DNA of 64,000 nt from Nemania diffusa. Lineage: Eukaryota; Ascomycota; Sordariomycetes; Xylariales; Xylariaceae. Positions 37,052 to 48,198 of the stretch are shown in pieces. The notes beneath the pieces are model-generated. The model searched no databases, was not told the origin of the DNA, and saw nothing but the letters and a program-made list of their open reading frames with translations. The stretch covers positions 3,782,001-3,846,000 of the forward strand of contig JBBPUQ010000002.1 in the NCBI GenBank assembly GCA_038501195.1, written 5' to 3'. The position numbers and the translations under genes were made by a program. The stretch's first letter is position 1. Every line of letters starts with the position of its first letter.

Positions 37052-38551
37052 ATGTCGACCCGTTCGTGGCCAAGCAGGCAGGTTCTGACCGCCGTTGAGC
37101 CTGCGCAGCGACACAACGCCCCTAAGATCAACATGGATATTCATATTAATAACCACTATCGGTCCAAAATCTACACCACATCCTCCACCGTGTCAGGGCA
37201 CGTGAGCGTGAGCGCCTCTCACGATGTGCAGTTTGATAAAGTGCAGGTCTTGCTTCTCGGGACTAGCAGGACTCGCATTGATGCCGTCAGCATACCGCAG
37301 GCGACGTCTCACACCTTTCTAAAACTGACGATGCCTGTTCCGGACTCGTATTATCCAGAGACGCGGCGCTTTGAGGCAGGCACCACTTACACAATCCCCT
37401 TTCATTTTGTCATCCCTCAGCATCTCACGCTGAATGCCTGCAGCCACCACGTTCCTAACGATGCATTGCGGGAGCAACACCTGCGACTCCCACCCTCGCT
37501 CGGGGACTGGGAGAAGGACGACTTCACGCCCCATATGTCGCGTGTCACATATTGTGTACGGGCAAGAATACACCACGACGATTCTGATGCTAAAGGCGCC
37601 AAGACAACAGAGACATCACAGAACATCAAAGTGATCCCGATGGTGGCTGAAGATGCGCCGCTGAGCGTTTCCAAGCAGGACAAAATGTATGTCTTGTCCA
37701 AGAGCAAGAAATTGCGGAAATCAATACTTTCTCCGAAGCTAGGAAAAATTACTGTTTCCGCCAATCAACCTGCCGCCGCCATGATTAGTTCAGACGGACA
37801 CTGCGTCGCCCCGACGACTGCACACCTAGACCTCGTGTTCGAGCCGACGTCTAATGAGGCGCAGCCGCCGAAGATTGTAGGCGTCACGTCCAAAGTCACT
37901 GCAGTGACCTATTACAGCGCCGGTGGCATCAATCAATACCCTAATCTCAAAGACTGGGCTCGTTCATTTGGTAGCGATGGACGGGGAGCTTACACAAGTT
38001 CCGTTCAACTTCCCGCGACACCAGTAGAGAACGCTACGTGGAAACAGCAGCTCACAGCACAGGAGAGACGGGATTCTGGATACGATTCAGGAGTCCATTC
38101 TGACTGTGACTGTCAGCCGAATAGCCAGCAAACTTCATCTTCCAGCTATAATGATGAGAAGTGTGGCGACAAAGGCGCCCCCTATTATTACAGAGCGAAG
38201 CTACAGGTCCCAATACAATTACCTACAACGAAGCAATTCGTCCCGACATTCCATTCCTGCATTTGTTCACGGGTGTACGTCTTATGGGTAACGGTGACAT
38301 TATCGGCACTGGTTGGTACGAGCTCGACCGTCACGCTGGGTTTGCCGCTGCAGGTTGGTGTTGGCCCCCGAGGAGGCAGCCAAGTCGACTCTACTGGCCT
38401 ACCAACCTTTGAAGCTGCTATGGAAGAGGCTTCTCTTGAGGTAGACGCATACTTGCGGCCTCGAACCTTATCCGTACCGGATATCCAATTCTGCAGTGAG
38501 CTACCCGGCTATCCGGAGCTTAGAAGCAATCGGGCGGCTCAAAACGCATGA
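37052..38551 (+). CDS. Arrestin-like protein
   Basis: A 499-aa intronless protein. I chose the ATG at 37052, in context CAAAATGTC, because the upstream in-frame extension lacks an ATG. After a short polar start the chain reads as a beta-rich arrestin N-lobe: 'YRSKIYTTSSTVSGHVSV', 'VLLLGTSRTR', 'FHFVIPQHL', then 'LPPSLGDWEKDDFTPHMSRV' and 'YCVRARI'. A C-lobe with 'HLDLVFEP', 'YYRAKLQVPIQLP' and 'FVPTFHSCICSRVYVLWV' follows. A disordered Ser/Gln-rich insert lies at about residues 335-375. Fungal alpha-arrestins link ubiquitin ligases to plasma-membrane transporters for endocytosis. I see no PPxY motif, so direct recruitment of a Rsp5-type ligase is not supported. Family placement is from motif recognition; the cargo is unknown. 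Confidence 0.75.
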   Translation: MSTRSWPSRQVLTAVEPAQRHNAPKINMDIHINNHYRSKIYTTSSTVSGHVSVSASHDVQFDKVQVLLLGTSRTRIDAVSIPQATSHTFLKLTMPVPDSYYPETRRFEAGTTYTIPFHFVIPQHLTLNACSHHVPNDALREQHLRLPPSLGDWEKDDFTPHMSRVTYCVRARIHHDDSDAKGAKTTETSQNIKVIPMVAEDAPLSVSKQDKMYVLSKSKKLRKSILSPKLGKITVSANQPAAAMISSDGHCVAPTTAHLDLVFEPTSNEAQPPKIVGVTSKVTAVTYYSAGGINQYPNLKDWARSFGSDGRGAYTSSVQLPATPVENATWKQQLTAQERRDSGYDSGVHSDCDCQPNSQQTSSSSYNDEKCGDKGAPYYYRAKLQVPIQLPTTKQFVPTFHSCICSRVYVLWVTVTLSALVGTSSTVTLGLPLQVGVGPRGGSQVDSTGLPTFEAAMEEASLEVDAYLRPRTLSVPDIQFCSELPGYPELRSNRAAQNA

Positions 38552-40017
38552 GTCGCTGCACTATCGCCTTGGCTTAACAATGATGCGTTCTTGGTACTCT
38601 TGCTTAGCTGCATAGAGTGACGCAGCCGCGAATACGTGCGACTTAGTCCAATCCGGTTATCATTCTCGAGGACTTTCTACTACAGTTTTTCGATTTCAGA
38701 TCTATGCATTTCTAGATCTTCTCTTCTTGGTTACAGGTTGTAAATGGAACCCACGAAAACTGAGGTTTAAGTTGGCAATGGCGCAAATATCGCATTGAGA
38801 CGAAGAGGGGAATAGGAATACACGTTTGAGTTTTCTCTTTTTTGTTCTCGCATTCTAGGATTTTTACTTTTGTTGGGGGAGAGGGGGGGGACAAAAAATA
38901 ATTGCATAACGACACAGAGATATTGGATGATGATACCCACAAAGCGGCTCGAGATGGTCTAAGGCGGATGTATGCCTTTCTGTTTTCTCTCTTCTGTGAG
39001 GATTTATCTCGAGCTAAGAATGACGGATATGCAAGTGGAACTGCGTGGGATAACCACGTTGGCGGAATAGGGCTTACTGATTGCCATCCATAAGCGCAGG
39101 ACAATGCAGAAGGGGCTCTACCTGGACTCTTGTAATAGGGATTTCAATACTGACACGGCAGTCTTAATCCGTATAAATAATTAATATTAACAAATTAATA
39201 TGAACTTAGGACGTATTTTTCTCTGGCTCGTATGAAATGTGATTTCAGCCATATGTTATCATACTTGTTACTCGTATACCTAAGATACATGTTAGAACAT
39301 GTAACGCAATTAGTACGAAGTAATACAGAAGTAGATTTAGAGCCTAAAATATACGATTTTATGGTCAAGTTATCTCGTAGCTATTGTCCTCACATACATG
39401 ACCTTGGAATGAGGCTCATTGAAGGTATCATGCATTATCTAATTAGGCGGAACACATGAGAGGCGCCAAGAAATAGGTTCTCGCTAACACAAGTGTAAAC
39501 AATGGATTTTGTCCTTTTCTTAGAAACCATGCCATTAAGAATGGAGTCGGCCAACTTACAGGGGCTGATCTTAAATTTTAGCGGATGCTTAGTGTCCATC
39601 TACTCTGGCTAATACCAGCATCCCCGGGCTACCCCGCTGTCACAGGGCTGTGTCTACTGCACCTACCTCTGTACTAAGGAAGTGGCAATCGGCCATCGGC
39701 CCATAAGAACTGCGCCGCAATCAATCACGGCAACGAAACCCGCTTCAAAGTTCTGCTTCCTAGGGGATAGTTCTTTACTTTCTGAAACGAGCAAGCGACT
39801 TTTAAGTTCCTCACTGCCATAATTCATGTTTTTGAGATGATGAACACTTATAATGTTATGATTATTATTACTTTCTAATATCTGGTGGTACGAAGCGTCT
39901 CCATCTACCCTCCACATACACGCCGTGATCATCTGGCGAGGGCCCGACGACCTGATCATTCCGATAATTTGAGATAAACCTATCTCACCAGTCGCAGGCA
40001 AGAGATAGCAGAGAACC
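38552..40017. other. Intergenic spacer
   Basis: About 1.5 kb with no convincing gene. A 75-codon ATG frame at 39232-39459 has no recognisable similarity. A G-rich tract occurs at about 38874-38891. Confidence 0.55.
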
Positions 40018-42018
40018 ATGGCGGAAGTCGAAGAGCCACAGTTCACCTCCCTAGCGGATCGAATTGCTGCTCTAAACAAGCAGAAGAACTTCACGACTCC
40101 GCCGGTAACAAAACGAGCTCCCCCACCGCCGCCTCCGAATAAGCAGCCTTTCAGCGTTTCGGCCAATGAGGTCCACGATGGGGCTGTTCAGAACAGTCCT
40201 AATCTTCCCGCTCGCCCTCGTCCGGCGAGGAGAGAACCACCGGCCATTCCTCAACGAACGAACACGACGCCTGCTGCCGAGAGCCCCCCGGCTTTGCCTG
40301 GGCGACCTCCGCTTCCCTCTCGTAAGACCTCAGCAGAACCAACCCCGACGCCGACGCCGACGCTGCCGCCGCGAAGGCCAACACTGCAAGTGCGTCCTAG
40401 ACGAGGCTCGAATTCTTCTGAAGTGTCCTATATCTCAACCATCTCCAACCTCTCTTTATCCCGTACCAGTACAACTTCAATCGACTCCCCAGCCGCTCGG
40501 CGGGTGATCGCGCCGCCTTTCGACCAAGCAAAGCTCCCGCTACTGCCAGTATCGAGAAAGGAGAGGGAGGCGCAAGCCGCTAAAGAAGCAGCCGAACGAG
40601 AGAGAGCCGAGGTTATCGATCCTCCGGCCCTCCCTCTCCGGTCCATCCCCCCTACACCCATGGACGAGCCGTCAGTTCGTCCGAGCCTCCCTCCTCGACT
40701 ACCCTCTCGGCCTGCTGCTAGGACACCCATCTCTTCACAAGTTGAAGAAGCGCAGCCGACAGGCCCTCGTCGATTGCCCCCTCCAGCTTCGGCCTTCATG
40801 CGGCCCAAAACCGGCTTGGAGGGGTCGTCAGTACCCCCACGACTCCCTCCAAATCGGCCAGGACAAAGTTCGCCGCCTCCCGTTCCAGTCAGCTCCCGGC
40901 CCACCCGCGCTCAGATTAGTGCCGCTACTGTTCAGACCACAGCCAACAAAGCAGCGGTGTGCATGATATGTAGAGATTTTTCTAGCCCAGACAGTGTAGC
41001 ATCGCAGTATCCATATCACTCACTACCGAGACAGGACCCTGTCGGCTATCTGGCTAACGTTCTTTGCGCGCCCTTCCCATCGGCGACTGACAAGGCACGC
41101 GCAATCTTCACTTGGTGCCATCATAATATCGCCTATAATGTTGAGGAGTTCTTCGGGAAATGTGTCAAGGGACGTGATGTAAACGAGACGATATTCCTGG
41201 GCAAGGCTGTCTGCCAAGGATATGCCGAAGTATATCAAGCAATTGCGAAAAGGGCCGGATTACAGTGTGTGGTAGTTGGCGGACACGGCAAGGGATATGG
41301 TTACACGCCTCTAAAGAGGGGCCAAGCGCCGCCGCCCAAGGACCCGACAGGTCATGCCTGGAACGCGGTATGCATCGACAATGGTGAATGGAAGCTGATA
41401 GATGCCTGCTGGGGCGCTGGATCTGTTGGCGACGAGAAATTCCACAAAAACTTTAATCCCAAGATGTTCACCCTCACCAATGAGCAGTTTGGGCACTCTC
41501 ATTACCCGAGCAACGACCAGTACTTCTACCGGGAGGATGGAAGGATCCTATCGTGGGATGAGTACATTTCGGGTCCTGTTCCAGGTGCAGAGAAACCACA
41601 GTGGTGCGGCGGCCCTTCAGATGAAGGCATCTCCGACGAAGTTGGGTATAGTCCTGCTACGAGACACATCTCCGTGTACAGTGGCGAGACTGTGCGGTTC
41701 CAGTTCGCAAAAGTCTGTGAGCACTGGACACACGAACGTAACGGCAAAGGCCCGCCTTATTTATTACTTCTTAAGATCCATGGTGTCGATGGGCGTAAAG
41801 ACGACCTCGTACCCCTCGACACGGACGGGTATTGGTGGTGGGTTGACGTCCCAGCTAGGGATCTTGGCGCGCCAGGGACAAGTGTACAGCTGTTCGCGCT
41901 CACAGTCCTAAATGGACGCGATGCGCGCGGCGTTACGAAAGAAGTATATTATAAAACGAAAGGAAGTGGCGGGTATAGCATGAGTTGGGCGATATGGTGT
42001 ACGTGGGACCTTGTTTAA
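40018..42018 (+). CDS. Proline-rich transglutaminase-like protein (CYK3/KY-type)
   Basis: A 666-aa intronless protein with ATG in the strong context GAACCATGG. Residues about 25-310 are disordered and full of polyproline and PxxP segments ('APPPPPPNKQP', 'LPPRLPSRP') that could bind SH3 domains. The C-terminal half holds a transglutaminase-like core: 'AIFTWCHHNIAYN', then catalytic-type Cys399 in 'AVCQGYAEVY', His446 in 'GHAWNAV' and Asp462 in 'LIDACWG'. All three triad positions are present. A further beta-rich segment (about 540-660) resembles the domain following the core in kyphoscoliosis-peptidase/CYK3 proteins. Yeast Cyk3 works at the division ring and carries an N-terminal SH3 domain, which is absent here, so a role in septation or actin organisation is inferred. 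Whether it is enzymatically active is not known. Confidence 0.82.
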   Translation: MAEVEEPQFTSLADRIAALNKQKNFTTPPVTKRAPPPPPPNKQPFSVSANEVHDGAVQNSPNLPARPRPARREPPAIPQRTNTTPAAESPPALPGRPPLPSRKTSAEPTPTPTPTLPPRRPTLQVRPRRGSNSSEVSYISTISNLSLSRTSTTSIDSPAARRVIAPPFDQAKLPLLPVSRKEREAQAAKEAAERERAEVIDPPALPLRSIPPTPMDEPSVRPSLPPRLPSRPAARTPISSQVEEAQPTGPRRLPPPASAFMRPKTGLEGSSVPPRLPPNRPGQSSPPPVPVSSRPTRAQISAATVQTTANKAAVCMICRDFSSPDSVASQYPYHSLPRQDPVGYLANVLCAPFPSATDKARAIFTWCHHNIAYNVEEFFGKCVKGRDVNETIFLGKAVCQGYAEVYQAIAKRAGLQCVVVGGHGKGYGYTPLKRGQAPPPKDPTGHAWNAVCIDNGEWKLIDACWGAGSVGDEKFHKNFNPKMFTLTNEQFGHSHYPSNDQYFYREDGRILSWDEYISGPVPGAEKPQWCGGPSDEGISDEVGYSPATRHISVYSGETVRFQFAKVCEHWTHERNGKGPPYLLLLKIHGVDGRKDDLVPLDTDGYWWWVDVPARDLGAPGTSVQLFALTVLNGRDARGVTKEVYYKTKGSGGYSMSWAIWCTWDLV

Positions 42019-42988
42019 ATCGGTAATGAGCACTTAGGCATGGAAATGAACGTTTAGAGATTATATTTGGGAGAGTGGAACTTCCCATCACTTACACTTC
42101 AATTATGGCGTACGGCGTAAAGGCAAAGGGCGAAGAGGATTGAAATGCATCTCTCATCTTTGGAGATTAGACTACACCCTAGATTCCTAGATTTGGTACC
42201 TTGTGTGCTTTTTTTAGGCGCCCTTGCATATCTACTCAGGTACCTCATCATACTACTATTCCGGAACTCTAGTGTTTCTTATGTGCGCCATATGATATCA
42301 TCAATTGAGACACTAGCACTTGGTTAAATTACGTAGCCTTGTCGCTGTGGTGATGCGTTGGTTACTGTGGTCTCAGACGGAATTTGTCTGCTCGTTCGCA
42401 ATGGCAACAAAGGGGGGGTGTCTTAGAAGCTTCTTATCAAAGCTCTTCGTAGACATCGCTCTCAGGAAGAATTGAGCTTCTGATAATTGTATGCATGCGT
42501 CTATATTTGAATGAGTACCTATAACAAATCCCAATCCGTTTGTCTATTACGCCCCCGCTTATGGAAGATTCTTCTCGTCGTCATATCGTCTCGCAAGGGT
42601 ATACAGGTAGGTAAGTGGGTGCAGGGTAGTTTAGTATACCCGCACCTTTACGTACATAGTTTTATATGCGTGTGTGGGTAGTGATTTTGAAATGCAAACC
42701 AAAACAAGGGACTCATTGTAACGAGCGAGTTCCCCAATATCCAAGTGATGTCTGCCGCCCCCTATCCTCGGACCCCTGTTGCCCTCCCTGTTTCTCTGTC
42801 ATCGTTCGGCTCGCGCTGTAAAGCTTATTATGCCTCTAAACGTGTGGACCCGTAGGCCTAGAGATATATGCAGGCAACATATAACACAACGTAGATACAC
42901 CCAGACCGCACAGGATCCGGATAACGGAAAGGTGGCCATCAATATACGTAGAGAAGGTAGGTAAGAAAGAAATGTGCTGTGACAAGGC
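42019..42988. other. Intergenic between convergent genes
   Basis: No gene recognised. A short GTAGGTAA tract is at about 42606. It presumably holds the two 3' UTRs. Confidence 0.55.
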
Positions 42989-45612
42989 CTATCGTGCATG
43001 CGGCAGGGAAGAGTGCGGCAGGAACGAGGAACTCTGCGAGGATGGCGATGCGGACGACATTATCGCCGACAGCGGCCGAGAGGACTGCTCCGAATGTCTG
43101 CCCATCGACTCGTGTCTCTCTTTCCACCCCTCGTGGTGCCGCGCCCTCTCATCCCTATCCTCCCGCTCGAGCTGCGCCGACACCCGCCGCGCATTCTCCA
43201 CCAGCTCTTGCGTCGTAGGCTCTCGTCTCTGCCTGCGCGGCGGGATCTCAGGGGCCGTGGACGAGTGGTGCGCATAGGCATTGTGTTGGAAATACGCCCG
43301 TTCGGGGTGCGCTAGTGCGCTGTCGATTGAGTGACGACCCATGGCGGCGCCGGCGATGGAAAACGGTCGCGTGAGTTCCTCGAGCTGGGCGACTGCTTCG
43401 CGAGCGATGGTTGCGAGACGGGCCGCTTCTTCGAGGGCTTCGGGGGATGGGGTGTTGGTCGGTGGCGCAATGGGCTGCAGGCGAGAGGTCAAGGGAGGGG
43501 GAGATAAGCTGTTTCGATCCGAGGGAGCGATTGTCAGCGCACGCGAGAGCCTGCAATGTTCGCAGTGCTCGCAGCCGGATTTCGGTGGTGGCGTTCTAGG
43601 CAGTTCCTCGGGGTCGGCAAATATCCCGCCGCTCACTCGTGGCTTATTATATTTCCTGTCGAGGTTTGAGTGATTGTCAGAAGATGCTTTGGGAGACATT
43701 TCCACGTCTATGAACATTCCTGACGACTCTTCGCTTCGTACGTTCTCGGGGGATGGGACTCGTTGGACTAGGCCTCCTCCCGGAGGGGACACTGCCTTCT
43801 TGACATTTTTCCATTCCATGAAGAGCGCTGCCACCACGGCCCCAAGGGCTACACCCATGGCACATCGGAAGATTTGGTTTATAGCTTGATTGTAAATAGT
43901 CTTGACAGTCAGTTGGTATTCGGGCGCCACAGACGATACCAGTTCCGTGGCACCTTCGCTCGTAATCTGATCTGTCGAAAGACCAGGAATATGGAGGTTA
44001 GAGACGAGGTAGGTGCTCAGAAGATTCTGGCCGACGGAGGTGAAGATGCCACCGCCCAATTGCTGGGCGAAAAACATGATGGCAATACCAATTGGGACAT
44101 CAGGCAGGGGCAAGACAGCCTGAGCAGCAAGACTGGCTGCCTGCATGCCGAGACCTAACCCAAATCCAGCAATCACTTGGAACCCGATCCAATGAGATGA
44201 TGGCGTGTCAACTGTAAACGTACTCATGAGACCTTGTCCTACGGCTAGAAGACTCGGAGAAGCTATCATCGCTGGAACGTAGTAACCAAACCTCTGTGTG
44301 AATGCCCCTGACAGGGTGCTCGCGACTACCAGGCTGAGGACGAAAGGTAGCGTGTAGACCCCCGACTGTGTCGCAGTCGCGCCTTTCACAACCTGGACTA
44401 TTTCAAGAGGTTAGCTTACTCTATGCATTGTTGGTCGACAGGATGTAAGTACACAAAGAAAGACGACAACGGCTTTGTGGGATGCAATTGAGGAGATACT
44501 TACACCATAGAGGCAGGTAATAGATGGCCATCAAGAACGATCCTGCAAGTGCGAACATAAAAACAGTTGCAGCTAAAATACTACGCCTACGGATGATTCT
44601 GACGGGAACCGTGGCGGTCTTCGGTAAGAGTACCTGGACGGCGGCAAAGGCGAATAAGAGTACTCCGAAGAGGGCAAACAGAAGGATAATTCGCCAGTTG
44701 CTCCACGCGTACGTTGAACCTCCCCATTGCAGAGCGATAAGGAGAGTAACGATGCTAGGTACAAAGAAGAAGGTTCCCAGGGGGTCGAGACGTCGGATAT
44801 GTTCCCATACGGTAGCTGGTGGATGCGGGAACTTGGAGGGTTTCAGGATGAAGATGAGGCATACAGCGGCGACAGCTCCAATAGGGAGGTTGATATAGAA
44901 GCACCACCTTGCGGTGAGCTGTTAGCCGACGAACCCTCCGAGCGAGGCGAAGAGTCCTACTTACCTCCACGTGGCGGCATCAGTCAGAGCACCACCGACG
45001 AGCGGACCGAGAACTGAGGCAAGCCCGAATATTGTGCCGAACAAACCTTGGAACATAGGTCGCTTCCGAAGGGGTACCATGGTGATCATGATAATGGTCA
45101 CCCCTGAGAAGATGCCGGCGCCACCCAGACCTGCGATAGCACGGCCAATAATAAAGGCAATTGAGCTCGGCGCTGCACCACATATGGCGGACCCGATCTC
45201 GAACAAGACGATAGTTATCAAAAAAGTCCTGGCAAGCGGTTGGTTAAGAGCCATGTCAACAAGATGGGCTGCGCAGAGTCGCTGGGACATACTTCTTGAT
45301 CTCATAAAATTTGTAGACTCTGCCAAACAAGAGCTGCGACGCTGCAGTTGTAAGCTGATAGGCCGACCCATACCACCCAATGTCCCCCAGACTGTGGAAT
45401 TCCTCGGTAATCTGCGGTGTAGCAGTTCCGATGATGGTTCTGTCGAGGGCCACGAGAAACAAGGCCAGAAAGATGCTGATGATGACGGACCAGAACTTGA
45501 AGCTCTTGGGCTGGAATCGCTCTTCGGCGCCATCGTCGAGTGTGCGCATAGGGCCAGAGGGTTGTGCCGGTGCTAGACCTGCCTTGTGTACCTTTTCTAT
45601 ATCTTCGGCCAT
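42989..45612 (-). CDS. MFS drug/toxin exporter (DHA2 type) with long C-terminal tail, four exons
   Basis: Exons 45612-45293, 45228-44965, 44907-44504 and 44397-42989 give 798 aa. Each junction restores the frame: '[14 protein letters not shown]', '[14 protein letters not shown]' and '[14 protein letters not shown]'. Donors are GTATGT, GTAAGT and GTAAGT. The membrane part (about residues 35-570) shows the 14-helix DHA2 pattern: '[14 protein letters not shown]' (the LDxTI-type motif in TM1), '[13 protein letters not shown]' and '[12 protein letters not shown]' (motif C of antiporters). These proton-driven exporters expel toxins or drugs across the plasma membrane. After the last helix, where most relatives stop within 10-20 residues, a hydrophilic tail of about 220 residues continues, including '[10 protein letters not shown]' and Glu/Arg-rich, possibly coiled segments. 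It faces the cytosol by prediction. The substrate is unknown. Confidence 0.9.
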
Positions 45613-48198
45613 GGTGAATGTAGATGGTGCTGTATAGTTCGTGGCCGTCTCGGAGGTGCACTTAGAAGTTTTCTAAGAAGAGAGAGTCGAGGAGGATAAA
45701 GTGATGAGAGAGACAGGATATGAGAATGGGAAGATCATCAGTGGAGAGTGCAAGGGCGAGATCTCAGACATGTAGTAAATAGCTTGTGCCCTTCATTGTT
45801 GCATAGGACATAAAGGCTCGGCAACGGTTTTGATGGATTGTCCGCGAAGGGTTCCTGAGACAGGGACTCGATAGGGCGTGCGGACTATCGAATCTCGACA
45901 TACAACTAGCGCTATTCAAGGGAGAACAGAAAAAGACCACACATGCAAGTTTGCTCGAGTCCTGGACGTATAAGAGGTAGGCGGGAAGTCAAGAGCCCGC
46001 GGACCGTTTGTCTATTCTTGAACCTCTGGTTGTCATGACCAATGCTATCCTCCTGTAAATAGCCATCCACCCCCATCGCTCCATCACCTCATCGCCCCGT
46101 CACCTCCCAAGAATGCTGCCGAGCTGCGTGGTGCACACGTGCTTTCAAGGTTCCGACAACGAACGACTACTGTAAGCTGAGGCTGTTGGTTGAAGATTGG
46201 GGAAGCTCCGGTCGTGACACCACACGGACAAGGGCCAAGAGACGGACCGTGATGGTGGCAGATCATCGTGACAGGGGTACCGTACATAGGCAGAGGTTTG
46301 CTGACCGACAAACGTACGTACATGCATGTGCTGGGTATCTACGTAAATTAGGTACTTAAACAACTATCTAAATTACCTATGGTATTTATATATATAGATG
46401 CATTTACGGGCGTACATATAAACGCATACTTAACTAGCTACCTATTAGTTTTTAAGGTAGCTATGATAATGTCCCATCTCTGTATTGTAACTTGGTATGT
46501 AGACTTGGGCTGATGTAACCATACATCTATGTCCTAATGCAAAACCGGGTTAGCCTAGCAAAATATTCTGTATAGCATTTCCTGTGCAGATCCACGCTAG
46601 GATAACAAAGGTTAGGAAATCGGGAACAGAAGATTGACTAACTGATTGCAGATAAAGGCCTCGATAGTCGGTCATCTCCTAACGCTTCGGTCCCGAAAAA
46701 AGGCAATACTATCCGACATACCCCTGACTCTTCAATCTGACAGCAGACAGTTAACGAACAATGACGCCAGAACCCTCATCACGGTCGGCCATCGGTAAAG
46801 ATGTCCTCGCGCCATCTAAAGGATCACGTCATGTCGGTAATTCTAAATTGCGACATGCGATCTTGGATACTGAAGTGGGTAGGTATGTAAATATGTTTTT
46901 GCAAATATAGAACGCGAGGGGCTTTCTTTCGTGTGTTCTACCTTCACCACCTCTTGCTGACACCTTGGATGTACGCCTTCACAGCAGACTTGCATATGTA
47001 CTACTGTACTAGCATATTCCTCATCAGATCAGGTCCAAAGAAATTGCCTGGAGGAGTTGAGCTAACTGCGATTAGACAGAATAGAATGGTAGATGGTCAG
47101 CTAGAGGTGCCAATTGGCTACTCCTCCCAATACTATGCATACCTCTCAGAGAATCAGCTACGCCTCCGTCATCACCTACCTACCTGTGCAGTATTCCAAG
47201 GTCCAAGTCCAGGAAGTAGACGATAGGTTTAGGTAGGGACCTTACCTGCTTATCTGGGTGTATATGTAGGTTAAGCATACTGTACGCATGCGTGCACGCA
47301 TAGGCATGTGGATTATGGGTTTTCACTAATACACAATATTACCTGTACAGTAGGTCCCTACCTAAGCACTGTACATACATCGCCTCGATTCCTTGGGTAG
47401 GACTTGCCAGATACCTCCCTCCCAATACTAGCACCACCCTCTGGTACTACCAAGCTACCTACCTCAACAGGCGGCAGTTGCTTGCTTGCTTGCCTATCTC
47501 GAGACCGACCTTTCCTACCTACACTCCTCAATCTCTCTTCCCCTCTTCCTCCTCCTCCTCCTCTTCTCCTGATCGTATTGCGGTTGATATTGCTGCTGTT
47601 GTGGTCCTCACGGTCGCGCCTCTGACCTCCATGACCCTCTCGCCCACTTTGCTACATGCCTGACCACTGTATGCTGCCGCCACGCTACTTTCCGCCCGTT
47701 ATCCGCCGCGCTTGAGGTTGCAGCGAGCCACTGCGGGAGTGACAGGATTGTTCTGGTCGGTCCCGAAACCCCGCACTCCAGAGACACGCCCCTTACCAAT
47801 GAGACCCTCAACGAGCCCTCTTCTCATCATATCTGACATTACACTATCGCCTGCCTATACCCTATGCCGCAGTGCTGTCGCTAGACAGCCCTTATCGAGC
47901 ACCCGCTGGAGGTGGTGCTAGTACGTATAGTGCTGGCAGTGCAGGACTCCGCCGGGTCGTTTAGGCTTTATCCGTGATCCGTGTCGCATTAGCCATTGCC
48001 GCTACATACATACATACATACATACATACCGACTGCGTGCCTACTGCGCACCTGCCTACCAACACGCGCTTGCGCTAAGCCGTAGGCAGTGTGCGACGCG
48101 CACGACTCTGTCCTGCGTCCTGCTGCTTCTTCGCCCTCCCCTTTGTCGTCTGCGCGCTGCTCCGGCTCGGGACCGACTGGCTGCACTGAGTCGCGAGG
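45613..48198. other. Divergent intergenic region
   Basis: About 2.6 kb between the divergent MFS and Zn2Cys6 genes. No gene recognised. TACCTA/TAGGTA tracts recur at about 47177, 47228-47250, 47340-47363, 47456 and 47513, and CT-rich and TACA microsatellites lie close to the Zn2Cys6 start, consistent with a long leader. Confidence 0.55.
48003..48029. repeat. (TACA)n microsatellite
   Basis: Between six and seven copies of TACA upstream of the Zn2Cys6 gene. Confidence 0.9.

Noticed and set aside
39232..39459. A 75-codon ATG frame.
   Set aside because: No similarity, signal or neighbour context; chance length in AT-leaning spacer.
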